Below, piece by piece: positions 27,379-36,636 of a DNA stretch of 64,000 nucleotides. The notes below the pieces were generated by a model, which ran no database searches, was not told the origin of the DNA, and saw only the letters and a list, made by a program, of their open reading frames with translations. The DNA lies in assembly GCF_011250515.1 (NCBI RefSeq), contig NZ_JAANOP010000002.1, positions 395,226-459,225 of the forward strand, written 5' to 3'. The stretch's first letter is position 1. Each line of letters begins with the position of its first letter. This DNA is from Aquirufa ecclesiirivi (GTDB taxonomy: Bacteria > Bacteroidota > Bacteroidia > Cytophagales > Spirosomataceae). Both the position numbers and the translations under genes were made by a program.

Positions 27379-28518
27379 ATGAAAACAAAAGGACGCGTTC
27401 TCGTCGCTATGAGCGGCGGCATTGACAGCTCGGTCGCAGCTGTTTTATTACACGAACAAGGATACGAGGTAATTGGCATGACCATGAAAACATGGGACTA
27501 CGCTAGTTCGGGTGGAACCAAAAAAGAAACAGGTTGCTGTTCTTTAGATTCCATCAACGATGCCCGTCACATCGCTGTATCCTTGGGATTCCCACATTAT
27601 ATATTGGACATTCGTGAAGAATTTGGGGATTCTGTCATCGATTATTTTACCAATGAATACGTTGAAGGCCGTACTCCCAATCCCTGTGTGATGTGCAATA
27701 CCCACATTAAATGGGATGCACTTTTAAGAAGAGCAGATCAATTGGGTTGTGATTTTATAGCTACGGGTCATTATGCCCAAATACGCCAAGAAAACGGCAG
27801 ATATATCATTTCTAAAGGAGTGGATGCCCTAAAAGATCAAAGTTATGTGCTTTGGGGTGTTTCGCAAGATAGCCTTGCCAGAACCATTTTGCCTTTAGGA
27901 CATTTAACCAAGCAACGCATCCGAGAAATGGCAACAGAGCGTGGATTTGTCGACTTAGTCAACAAGTCAGAAAGCTATGAAATCTGTTTTGTTCCTGATA
28001 ATGATTACCGTGGTTTTCTAAAACGACGTTTACCTGAATTGGAAGAGGCAGTACATGGTGGAAATTTCGTGGATCAAGCAGGAAAAATCATCGGTAAACA
28101 TGAAGGCTATCCATTTTACACCATTGGACAAAGAAAAGGCCTAGGTAAAGCCTTTGGATTCCCTGCCTTTGTCACAGAAATACGGAAAGAGACGAATGAG
28201 GTGGTGATTGGGCATTTAGAGGATTTAAATAGAACAGGTATGTACGTTGGTCAATTGAACCTACAGAAATACGCAGAAATACCTGAAGGAGGCTTAGAAA
28301 CCATCACCAAAGTTCGCTACAAAGATCCTGGGACTGAGGCTAAAATTGAGCAATTTCAAGGGAAAATCAAGGTCGAATTTCACGATGAAGTTTCAGGAAT
28401 TGCTCCTGGGCAAGCAGCGGTGTTTTATGAAGGCGATGATGTCATTGGTGGCGGTTGGATTTTAAAATCCTTCCAAAAAGGTAGCGTATTTGAAAATATT
28501 CAATCTTTTGACCTATGA
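27379..28518 (+). CDS. mnmA: tRNA-uridine 2-sulfurtransferase MnmA
   Basis: MnmA thiolates C2 of U34 in Lys, Glu and Gln tRNAs using ATP and a sulphur relay. The PP-loop AMSGGIDSS is at residues 10-18, the catalytic Cys pair region NPCVMCN has C103 and C106, and a second Cys lies in SYEICFVPDND. Length (379 aa) is standard. The ATG at 27379 is chosen over an upstream TTG at 27340 because homologues start a few residues before the PP-loop and because a -7-like box overlaps the TTG. The stop overlaps the acid phosphatase start by four bases (ATGA). Confidence 0.97.
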   Translation: MKTKGRVLVAMSGGIDSSVAAVLLHEQGYEVIGMTMKTWDYASSGGTKKETGCCSLDSINDARHIAVSLGFPHYILDIREEFGDSVIDYFTNEYVEGRTPNPCVMCNTHIKWDALLRRADQLGCDFIATGHYAQIRQENGRYIISKGVDALKDQSYVLWGVSQDSLARTILPLGHLTKQRIREMATERGFVDLVNKSESYEICFVPDNDYRGFLKRRLPELEEAVHGGNFVDQAGKIIGKHEGYPFYTIGQRKGLGKAFGFPAFVTEIRKETNEVVIGHLEDLNRTGMYVGQLNLQKYAEIPEGGLETITKVRYKDPGTEAKIEQFQGKIKVEFHDEVSGIAPGQAAVFYEGDDVIGGGWILKSFQKGSVFENIQSFDL

Positions 28519-29447
28519 AAAATGCATGTATCCTTGGGTTTTTGATCCTACTTTTTACAGAAATCAATCTAGCCCAATCTACGAAAAACTATCCCAAAGC
28601 AGATATTAGCTTTTTGGTCATAGGAGATTTCGGTCGACATGGTGAATACAACCAAAAAGAAGTGGCTAAACAAATGGCAATTACTGGAACTGAAGCCGAC
28701 ATTGATTTCATCATTACCACAGGTGACAATATTTATCCCAAAGGCGTAGCAAGTCCCTTAGATCCAGCTTGGAAAAGCAGTTTTGAAGATATCTATGTGG
28801 GTCATAGCCTACATGTCAATTGGTATCCTGTATTAGGAAACCATGATTATGCGGGCAACCCACAAGCAGAAATCGATTATTCTCAAATCAGCAGAAGATG
28901 GAATATGCCAGCGCGTTATTATTCCAAAACCTATAAATTATCGGATGGTAGTCAATTGCTCATCGCATTTTTAGATACCTCTCCCTTTGAACTGGGCTAT
29001 TACCAAGATGAAGATGAACCATTCAGAACCCAAGTGGCTTCCCAAGATACCAGTGCACAAAAAAAGTGGTTTTCTGATTTAATGACTAGTTCCAAAGCCC
29101 AATGGAAAATTGCGGTGGGTCATCACCCATTAGTAACTTCGGGCCCACGGATGGACAGGAAAAACCATGTAGCAAACTCATGGCAATCCTTATTGGAAAA
29201 GGTTGGAGTTGATTTTTATTTGGCTGGACACGAACATCATTTGGAATACAATCAACTTAGTCCAAAACTGAATCACTTGATTTCAGGAGCAGGAAGTAAA
29301 ATAACAGCATTGAAATCGACAGATAAAGCCAAATTTGCAAAATCCAGTAATGGATTTGCTGCATTTTTCATTCAACCAAAAGTTTTGGAATTCCAATTTA
29401 TAGATGATAAAGGGAATACGATTTTCAGTCAGCAAATCAAAAAATAG
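28515..29447 (+). CDS. Exported purple-acid-phosphatase-like metallophosphoesterase
   Basis: A 310-residue secreted or periplasmic phosphatase resembling the tartrate-resistant (type 5) acid phosphatases. A signal peptide ends near NLAQS (about residue 21). The dimetal site motifs are in order: VIGDFGRHGEYNQ, TTGDNIYPKG, LGNHDYAGN, VGHHPLVTSG and AGHEHHLEY. The Tyr of DNIY is the residue that gives purple acid phosphatases their colour. It overlaps mnmA by four bases, which implies coupling, but the functional link is unknown; phosphate scavenging is the likely role. Confidence 0.9.
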   Translation: MKNACILGFLILLFTEINLAQSTKNYPKADISFLVIGDFGRHGEYNQKEVAKQMAITGTEADIDFIITTGDNIYPKGVASPLDPAWKSSFEDIYVGHSLHVNWYPVLGNHDYAGNPQAEIDYSQISRRWNMPARYYSKTYKLSDGSQLLIAFLDTSPFELGYYQDEDEPFRTQVASQDTSAQKKWFSDLMTSSKAQWKIAVGHHPLVTSGPRMDRKNHVANSWQSLLEKVGVDFYLAGHEHHLEYNQLSPKLNHLISGAGSKITALKSTDKAKFAKSSNGFAAFFIQPKVLEFQFIDDKGNTIFSQQIKK

Positions 29448-29654
29448 ACATGTCAAGCATGCTAGCCCTTACAGTAACATTGACATATATCAATTTGAAA
29501 AAAAATTAAAAATTAACGTTAAAAAATTAATTTTAGCTGCTAGGTTCGTAAATTACCATGGATAATGGGTACATCTAACCATATCATTTTAACCATTTAA
29601 CTTGTTATAAAATTGAAATTTATACCCAAAATAAGATTTAAAGAGGATCTCAAA

Positions 29655-30482
29655 ATGGAAGGTTTTGAGAGTATTGATTTACAAGAATTTTCCAAGCGAG
29701 ATTGGAATAACTTGGAACAAAACTCTCCCTTTTACCCACATCGATTAGATTTTTTTATCCTTTTAATCATTACAAAAGGTTCTGTACGACATAAAGTTGA
29801 TTTAAAAGAATTCTTAGTGCAAGAAAATGAATGTTTGATTATTTCTCCCAATCAAATTCATGCCCTAAATACTGAATCTGAATACCATGGTCATATGTTT
29901 CTTTTCACCAAAGAATACTTAATGAACTATTTTACGCCAAATACGTATTTTTATATTTCTCAATTATTCAATTACCATCTATTTAATCCTGTTTATCAGT
30001 TAGATCAATGCATGATGGATTATGCGGGAAGAGTAGCTTCAGAATACGTTTACAGCCCTTATGTACTTAAAAACCAAATTATTTCATCCCTATTTTCCAT
30101 CATTCTTTACAAATTAAATAATAGAAACTTACTTCTTCAATCCATCCAAAACTCCAAGCAAGGTTTTGATTTATTTGAAAAATTCAAAAACTTAATTGAA
30201 GAAGAATACCACAACAGTAGGAATGTGAATGATTATGCAGACAAAATGAATATCTCCTATAAACACCTCAATGAGATTTCTAAGAGATTTACGAATAGAA
30301 CTGCCAAGGAGTTTTTAGATGATTACATTATCCTTGAAATCAAGAGAAAACTTAGCTCTACTAGCCTTTCGGTCAAGGAAATTTGCTTCAATATTGGCTT
30401 TGACGAACCAACTAATTTAATTAAATATTTTAAGAAAGCTACTGGAATCACTCCGCTTGAATTTAGATCACAGAACAAATAA
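29655..30482 (+). CDS. AraC-family transcriptional regulator
   Basis: A 275-residue regulator with an N-terminal cupin-like sensing domain (LVQENECLIISPNQIHALN) and a C-terminal double helix-turn-helix whose family end reads SVKEICFNIGFDEPTNLIKYFKKATGITPLEFR. The start is the ATG at 29655, preceded by an AGAGG; an earlier TTG at 29613 would add fourteen residues unlike the family. A possible -7-like box, TAGGTTCG, lies upstream but without a good -33 partner. The ligand and targets cannot be read from the sequence. The 207 bp upstream hold no gene; they are AT-rich and contain a run of AATTAA-type sequence. Confidence 0.9.
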   Translation: MEGFESIDLQEFSKRDWNNLEQNSPFYPHRLDFFILLIITKGSVRHKVDLKEFLVQENECLIISPNQIHALNTESEYHGHMFLFTKEYLMNYFTPNTYFYISQLFNYHLFNPVYQLDQCMMDYAGRVASEYVYSPYVLKNQIISSLFSIILYKLNNRNLLLQSIQNSKQGFDLFEKFKNLIEEEYHNSRNVNDYADKMNISYKHLNEISKRFTNRTAKEFLDDYIILEIKRKLSSTSLSVKEICFNIGFDEPTNLIKYFKKATGITPLEFRSQNK

Positions 30483-30658
30483 GGTTTCATATTTACCATG
30501 AACAGTCATAAATTAACCTTTGGGTAACAATAAATTTTGATGAATTTTGTTGAGTTATAATTTAGGAATAAGTCTATTTATGATATTGAGTAAGTCATTG
30601 ATAGTTAAAATATTATTTAATTCCGCCTTTTAATTACCAAATCCTGTGTTCATATAAT

Positions 30659-30695
30659 AAGGTGTAAACATGAACTTGTTTACACCTTTCTTTTT
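30659..30695. terminator. Terminator between the AraC and YfcE-like genes
   Basis: A perfect 12-bp stem, AAGGTGTAAACA with TGTTTACACCTT (30659-30670 and 30677-30688), with a six-base loop and TCTTTTTAT on the plus strand. It lies 12 bases beyond the stop of the minus-strand phosphodiesterase gene, so it may serve both directions. Confidence 0.85.
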
Positions 30696-30700
30696 ATACC

Positions 30701-31237
30701 CTATTTACCTTCTTCCAGCATTTCTTTGGGTACTTTTCTATTTCGTTCCATTTGAATAATTTCTACATCAAATATTCTGGATCCATCTATTTTGAGCTGT
30801 ATAGCTGTCTGTATAGGATGAAAACCATGCTGACCTGCTGCACCTGGATTTATAAAGAGCATGTTATTTCTTTTGATATCTCGCTTGACTTGTAAAATAT
30901 GAGAATGTCCACAAACAAAGATTTGGGGAATACCTTGAGAAAATGCCTCATAAGCATCAGGTTTGTAGGAAGATGGTGCTCCAGCAATATGCGTCATGGC
31001 AATATTGACTTCTTCGCAACGAAAACGCATAATTTTAGGGTACATATTACGGATGGTTCGATCATCTATATTCCCATACACGCCCGCTATTGGTTTTTTG
31101 TAAGCAATTAATTGATCAGCTAGTTGTACAGAGCCCCAATCACCAGCATGCCATATCTGATCACAGGATTCTACATGAGGGAGCAACCTAGGATCTAAAT
31201 AGGAATGCGTATCCGAAATGATCAATATTTTCTTCAC
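30701..31237 (-). CDS. YfcE/MJ0936-family metallophosphodiesterase
   Basis: A 178-residue cytoplasmic phosphodiesterase. Metal-binding motifs are ISDTHSYLD, HAGDWGS, YGNIDD, FVCGHSHI and NPGAAG, in the family order and spacing. Such proteins hydrolyse small phosphodiesters in vitro, while the natural substrate is usually unknown. The start is a GTG at 31237, one base after the stop of the upstream S1/P1-type gene, so translation is probably coupled. The stop is followed by a terminator hairpin. Confidence 0.93.
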   Translation of the reverse strand: MKKILIISDTHSYLDPRLLPHVESCDQIWHAGDWGSVQLADQLIAYKKPIAGVYGNIDDRTIRNMYPKIMRFRCEEVNIAMTHIAGAPSSYKPDAYEAFSQGIPQIFVCGHSHILQVKRDIKRNNMLFINPGAAGQHGFHPIQTAIQLKIDGSRIFDVEIIQMERNRKVPKEMLEEGK

Positions 31238-31238
31238 C

Positions 31239-32246
31239 CTACTCAGCCCTTATATTTTTTTTGACAGAAATCAATAATTTATCTGAAATTAAGCTATTGG
31301 CTAGCCAAGCTTTTTTCTCAGCTTGAAAGGCAAGCAACAGCTCCTTGTTTATCTGAGTATTTGAATTCACCCAACTAGGAGAACCAGAATCTTTATATGC
31401 TGAATACCAAAATGAGGCTACTCGGTGAGCTGAAACCAACATACGGTCCTGTACCTTATCGCCCAATCGATGGCCATAAGCTTGAATAAATTCTTTGGTG
31501 TAATAATTTAAGGTTCTGCCATTTCTCACTACCTGCATATGTTTCTTTTCTACACCTACGGCTGCCGTTACTTCCTTTTCTACTTGAAAAAGTTCAGGCA
31601 ACATGGCATGAGATTCCATTAAAATCTCAAAAATAAAGTCCTGAGGTTTGGCGATATACACCAATGGCTTTGATTGGTATTTGGCTAATTGATATTGCGA
31701 CAATTGCTCCTCAGGAACCAAACTTTCCCAAAGTGCATGTAAGCCTTTTTGACCCGTCAATTGTCCATCATGATTTTTAGTGGTATGCAGTGGAACATGA
31801 GCATCTGCCACATAGTGACCAAGATCTGCGGCATAAAACAATACCGAATCTTTCATTTCCTTTTTAAAGGCATTAACTAATTTTCCATAAACACGAACTA
31901 CCTCCCAAGGTACTAAACCTTCCTTACGAAGCGAATCCAAACCATATTTAGCCACGGCGGCAGAATATTCATGAGGAATATCGGTTTTGTAATTTGATCC
32001 AAAAATGGCTGCATCCATATCCAAATAATGCTTTACATCTTCGGTTTTATCTTCATTTCTTCGCACATCTGGTCGAACAGATTGATTCACTAAATAGTCT
32101 TGATTTGCAAAAAAATAAGTTCCAAGCGGATCCGGTAAAGCATAAATAGACACTTGCTGTAAGGTTTTATGCGCTAAAAAACCCCATGAAGAGATGAATA
32201 GGGTAAAAGGAATAAACAATAAAAATAAATACTTAGGATTTTTCAT
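31239..32246 (-). CDS. Exported zinc-dependent phospholipase C / S1-P1 nuclease-like protein
   Basis: A 335-residue secreted enzyme with a signal peptide (KNPKYLFLLFIPFTLFISS) ending just before WGFLAHK. A tryptophan and histidine directly after cleavage are typical of this trinuclear zinc fold, where the new N-terminus binds zinc. Other ligands lie in DVKHYLDMD, DLGHYVADAHVPLHT and GLHALWES. The start is the ATG at 32246, giving a proper signal peptide; longer frames would place 26 unlikely residues before it. The start lies inside the end of the upstream regulator gene (14-bp overlap). Nuclease versus phospholipase cannot be decided by eye. Confidence 0.87.
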   Translation of the reverse strand: MKNPKYLFLLFIPFTLFISSWGFLAHKTLQQVSIYALPDPLGTYFFANQDYLVNQSVRPDVRRNEDKTEDVKHYLDMDAAIFGSNYKTDIPHEYSAAVAKYGLDSLRKEGLVPWEVVRVYGKLVNAFKKEMKDSVLFYAADLGHYVADAHVPLHTTKNHDGQLTGQKGLHALWESLVPEEQLSQYQLAKYQSKPLVYIAKPQDFIFEILMESHAMLPELFQVEKEVTAAVGVEKKHMQVVRNGRTLNYYTKEFIQAYGHRLGDKVQDRMLVSAHRVASFWYSAYKDSGSPSWVNSNTQINKELLLAFQAEKKAWLANSLISDKLLISVKKNIRAE

Positions 32247-35200
32247 CTTGAATTTGTTGAATGAATGATTTGGGGGATTTCCCATATTGTTTTTTAAAGG
32301 CACGCGTAAAATAAGCAGGATCATTAAATCCCACTTGGTATGCTACTTCGGATATATTAAACTCAGAATTTTCTAACAATAATTTAGCCTGCTGCAAACG
32401 AATAGATCGAATAAACTCGTTTCCAGCCAAAGATGTTAGATTTTTAAGTTTACGATACAACTGCATTTTGCTCATATCTAAGCCCTTTTCTAAATCATCC
32501 ACGTCAAACTCTGCGACAGAAAGATGATCGATGACCAACTGGGTGGCTTTTTGCAAAAAAGGATCTTCATAAACAGGCGGTTTCCCTTCACTAAGCCCTT
32601 GTTGAATGATCTGCTTTTGCCAGTTTTTGCGCATTCTTTCCTTAGTCTCCAGCAATTTATTCACACGAATTTCTAAAATATCCGCGTTAAATGGCTTTGA
32701 TACAAAATCATCAGCCCCGGCTTGCATGCCTTCAATCTGGCTTTCATGAGAACTCTTGGAAGTTAAAATCAACAAAGGAATGTGATTGGTCTTCGGATTT
32801 TGTCGTAAGGCCCTACACAAATTTACCCCACTCATCCCAGGCATCATCCAGTCGGTAATTACTACATCAGGAATAAACTTCAGAGCCATTTCTAATGCTT
32901 CCTCGCCCCTTTCGGCTTGAATAATCTGGAATCTATTCTTGAAAATATCAGAGATAAACAGACGCATCTCTGCATGATCATCTACAACCATCAGTATTTG
33001 TCTTTCTTGTTCAATCTCTAACTCATTAAGATTTTTGATGGCCGATATTGGCTCATTTGAAGGAAATATACTGTATGAATGTATCCAAGATGGGTCAAAG
33101 TCGTTTTTAGTCACAGGGAATTCAATACAAAAATCACTTCCTTTCCCTAATTCACTAGTCACTTGAATATGCCCCAAATGTAGTTCCATTAATTCTTTGC
33201 ATAAGGAAAGCCCCACACCTGTTCCTACTCGACCTATGGAATCTGGCACTTGATAAAAACGATCAAAGATATGAGGTAAATGAGTTGAATCTATTCCTTT
33301 ACCAGTATCCAATACATGGATTTTCACTTCTTGTACTTCTTCTGAATCCGCCTTGAATTGCTTCACCAAATCCATCCTTAGTGCGATTGTACCATCCTCT
33401 GGCGTATGTTTAAAGGCGTTAGAAAGCAAATTGCTGATACATTTTTCAATAATATCTGCATCATAAAAGACAAACAATGAATCCATGGGAGCTGTCCATT
33501 TCAACTTGATTTGTTTTTGTATAGCATAAGTCTCGAATCCTTGCAAAATACCATTCACTTGTAAAATCAAATCATGCTGAGCAATAACAGGCTGCTGTTT
33601 TCCCGCTTCAATTTTAGACAAATCCAATAATTGATTGATCAGATGTAAGAGTTTTTGGGCATTTTGATAAATGGCCAAAACCCGTGATTTCTGCTCTTTG
33701 TTAGCCTGGGTATTATTTAAAAAATATTTCTCTAACGGACTGATAATCAACGTTAATGGTGTTCTTAATTCATGAGAAATATTGGTAAAGAAATGCGTTT
33801 TAACTTGTTCCAATTCGCGAATACGTTCTTTTTCTATTTCTTTCATCCGCAGATCCGTTTTAAATGCCTCGCGGATACGAACTTCACGCATAAAACCAAA
33901 AACCATTCCTAACAAGATCAAAGTATACAATCCATAAGCCCACCAAGTTCTATACCAAGGCGGTAAAACGGTAATTTTTAACTCGAAGGGTTTCTCTCCC
34001 CATACCCCATCTGAATTGGTTGCCTTTACTTTAAAAATATAATCTCCTGGATTTAAATTGGTGTAAGTGGCAGTACGCTGTGTTCCAACCTCATTCCATT
34101 CTTTATCAAAACCATCTAAATAATAGGCATATCGGTTATTTTTGGGCCTTTGGTATTCCAATGCCACGAAATCAAGACTAAAAACCGTTTGATCTGGTTG
34201 AAGAATTAAGTGCTTGGTTAGCAGGATATCTTTCTCTAATGGGGAATTCTCCTCTCCCACTTTAACCGGTTTATTAAATATTTTTAAACCTGTCAAATAA
34301 ATAGGAGGAATATCCATTTTCATCCTCAAACTATCTGCCTTGATGTAGTTTAGGCCATTAGCTCCTCCAAAAAATAACCAGTCTTTGGAATTTTGTCCAT
34401 AAGCTTGGGCTAAGAACTCTTTACCTTGAAGACCGTCTAATTCATTAAAATTGACAAATTTAAGCGTCTTAGCATTCATTTTAGAAATTCCACCATTGGT
34501 ACTTATCCAAAGATTTCCTTGTTTATCTTCCATCATACTTCTCAAAGTATTGGAAGCTAAACCATCAGCCACGGTAAAATTTCGAAAGCCTTTTCCTGGT
34601 CCTAAAAACAAATGCAATCCACCTCCATTGGTCAACACCCAAATCCGTTTATTCCGATCTTGGAATATTTTGGTAATGTTGTTGTAGCGAATCCCATTGA
34701 CTAATCCATTTTTTTCAATGTGGGTCAACTGTTTAGAACTTATGTTGTAGATATAAATTCCAAAACCCGTGGTACCTATCCAAATTTGCTTGTTTTCATC
34801 TACTAAAAGACTCGATATATTTTTAGCAACAAAATTTTTAACTCCTAAAGCGGGATATGGGATTCTGTATTTTTTGCTGGAAATATCAAATTCAATGACT
34901 CCTAATCCAGCTGTTCCTAGCAATAATTTATCCCCCATTAAATTCATGGCAGTTAAATTGGCAGCACGATTACCCAATTGATAAGGATAGGCTATTTGCT
35001 TTCTTTGAGGAGTTAAATTGATCAGACCATGCCCCCAAACACCTATCCATAAATTACCTTCTGTATCAGACTGCAAAATATTGACATCAAAATCCGCCAC
35101 GGGATTTAATTTATTGACCCCAGCATTATTAACAATGTGATCAATTTTCCCTGTTTTGTAATTGAAATACGATAAACCCACATTCAAACCAATCCAAACT

Positions 35201-36333
35201 CCATTAGGGTCCGTTTTACTGGCACTAATCGCGGTCACCTTATTACTTAACAGGCCTTGTAAAGTATTAGGTTTATACCGTAAAATGGAAAATCGTGGTT
35301 TTTGAAAAAAAGCAATATTTAAACCTGCTTCCCAAGTTCCCACCCAGGTATTTAGGTTCGCGTCGGTAAATAGACTGGTCACTGAAAATGAACTAATCCC
35401 TAAATCGGGATCTGGGTTAGACGATATTTGATAATAGGAAGAAAAGACTTCCTTATTTAATACATAAACACCATTATCCGTACCTATCCACAAATTCTGA
35501 TAGGCGTCTTTGGTTAAACTAGTAACAATATTCTGCCTACTTAATGGGTTTGATGCATTATAAAAAACTCGTGCAAAACGCTGATTTTGAGGATTAAAAC
35601 GGAATAGTCCGCGCCCTTCTGTACCTACAAGGATATCTCCATTCGATGATTCGTTAATAACACGAACCCGATAATCAGGCGTATTATTGTTTTCTGCCAA
35701 TTTAAAAGGTAAATAAGACCTTGGTCCCAAACGAGAGATCAATAAACCTGTTCTGGTTCCAAGCCAGATAGACCCTTTGGAATGTCGATAAATCCTCACG
35801 ACATCGGCCATCATAGGGTTTTTTACATCTGATTCACTGGCAATCAATTTGTTTTCCCGTGTATCATAAATTAATATGCCTAATCCAGTGGCAGAAACCA
35901 TGACACGGTGATTCCCTAAATTCAAAATAGATGAAACCGTCATGGATGAAAAATCTTCACCATTGGGTCCCTTACTAAATCGATATACTTTACCTGTTGC
36001 TAAGTCGATTTTATTTAATCCAGCATTACGAGTACCTGCCCACATATTGCCTTCATCATCTTCACACATAGTGAAAATATCGCTACCACTGAGCGTGGTA
36101 GAATCTGAAGGGTCGCTTCGGAATACAACAAAATTATTCCCATCATAGCGATTTAGGCCGTCGGAAGTAGCAAACCAAAGGAAACCTTTTTTATCCTGAA
36201 TAATTTTGGAGATGGTACTTTGCGACAATCCAGAGGCCGTAGTCAAACGTTCATATCGCTGACTTTTCTGAGCCAACAAAAGATGATTGACACTTAATAA
36301 TAAAATCAAGAAAAGGCGAAAATGTCGTTTCAA
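32233..36333 (-). CDS. Hybrid two-component system sensor/regulator (HTCS) with AraC output domain
   Basis: A 1366-residue inner-membrane protein combining a whole signalling pathway. A signal peptide ends at LLLAQ (about 21). About 30-690 contains repeated periplasmic propeller units with WFATSDGLNRYDG and WIGTDNGVY-type repeats (reg_prop). A Y_Y_Y domain (about 710-780) precedes a transmembrane helix. The histidine kinase has FFTNISHELRTPLT with the phospho-His near 854 and GTGVGLSLCKEL. A receiver has VVITDWMMPGMSG (Asp near 1158). The end is an AraC-type HTH. HTCS proteins normally control polysaccharide utilisation loci; none is next to it. The start is a rare TTG at 36333, with no ATG possible before the signal peptide. 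Confidence 0.94.
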   Translation of the reverse strand: MKRHFRLFLILLLSVNHLLLAQKSQRYERLTTASGLSQSTISKIIQDKKGFLWFATSDGLNRYDGNNFVVFRSDPSDSTTLSGSDIFTMCEDDEGNMWAGTRNAGLNKIDLATGKVYRFSKGPNGEDFSSMTVSSILNLGNHRVMVSATGLGILIYDTRENKLIASESDVKNPMMADVVRIYRHSKGSIWLGTRTGLLISRLGPRSYLPFKLAENNNTPDYRVRVINESSNGDILVGTEGRGLFRFNPQNQRFARVFYNASNPLSRQNIVTSLTKDAYQNLWIGTDNGVYVLNKEVFSSYYQISSNPDPDLGISSFSVTSLFTDANLNTWVGTWEAGLNIAFFQKPRFSILRYKPNTLQGLLSNKVTAISASKTDPNGVWIGLNVGLSYFNYKTGKIDHIVNNAGVNKLNPVADFDVNILQSDTEGNLWIGVWGHGLINLTPQRKQIAYPYQLGNRAANLTAMNLMGDKLLLGTAGLGVIEFDISSKKYRIPYPALGVKNFVAKNISSLLVDENKQIWIGTTGFGIYIYNISSKQLTHIEKNGLVNGIRYNNITKIFQDRNKRIWVLTNGGGLHLFLGPGKGFRNFTVADGLASNTLRSMMEDKQGNLWISTNGGISKMNAKTLKFVNFNELDGLQGKEFLAQAYGQNSKDWLFFGGANGLNYIKADSLRMKMDIPPIYLTGLKIFNKPVKVGEENSPLEKDILLTKHLILQPDQTVFSLDFVALEYQRPKNNRYAYYLDGFDKEWNEVGTQRTATYTNLNPGDYIFKVKATNSDGVWGEKPFELKITVLPPWYRTWWAYGLYTLILLGMVFGFMREVRIREAFKTDLRMKEIEKERIRELEQVKTHFFTNISHELRTPLTLIISPLEKYFLNNTQANKEQKSRVLAIYQNAQKLLHLINQLLDLSKIEAGKQQPVIAQHDLILQVNGILQGFETYAIQKQIKLKWTAPMDSLFVFYDADIIEKCISNLLSNAFKHTPEDGTIALRMDLVKQFKADSEEVQEVKIHVLDTGKGIDSTHLPHIFDRFYQVPDSIGRVGTGVGLSLCKELMELHLGHIQVTSELGKGSDFCIEFPVTKNDFDPSWIHSYSIFPSNEPISAIKNLNELEIEQERQILMVVDDHAEMRLFISDIFKNRFQIIQAERGEEALEMALKFIPDVVITDWMMPGMSGVNLCRALRQNPKTNHIPLLILTSKSSHESQIEGMQAGADDFVSKPFNADILEIRVNKLLETKERMRKNWQKQIIQQGLSEGKPPVYEDPFLQKATQLVIDHLSVAEFDVDDLEKGLDMSKMQLYRKLKNLTSLAGNEFIRSIRLQQAKLLLENSEFNISEVAYQVGFNDPAYFTRAFKKQYGKSPKSFIQQIQDEKS

Positions 36334-36636
36334 GAGAATAATTGTGCAGGATAGTAAAAACTAAAATTAGAAAATTATTCCCGAATCCTGAGCTGATTTA
36401 TCCCTTATTGGAATAAAAGCTTGTATCAAAATAGCTCTCCAAAGACTGATTAAAAGGTAAATTTTACCGTTAAAATCTTTCAAAATGCCCATTCTGCAAG
36501 ATATATCCTGATATATGAAAGATTTGTCCTAAAGTATCCAAGCAATGAAACTTAATTTTGAACACGATTTAAGACAAAATAATTTAGTTTTTGTCCTAAA
36601 GCTTCTCCATCTATTAAAATTTACCTGAATCAAATT
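36334..36636. promoter_or_regulatory. 303-bp divergent control region between HTCS and GntR-type genes
   Basis: No gene is seen here. The twelve-base direct repeat TTTGTCCTAAAG occurs at 36523-36534 and 36590-36601. An ATATAT/ATATAT pair flanks CCTG at 36501-36516. A perfect -7 box TAATTTTG is at 36553-36560 (plus strand), but the nearest TTTG (36523) is 26 bases away rather than 19. For the minus strand, a TAATTTTA-type box is at 36362-36369, 28 bases before the HTCS start, which supports the TTG. The repeats could be operators. Confidence 0.4.
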
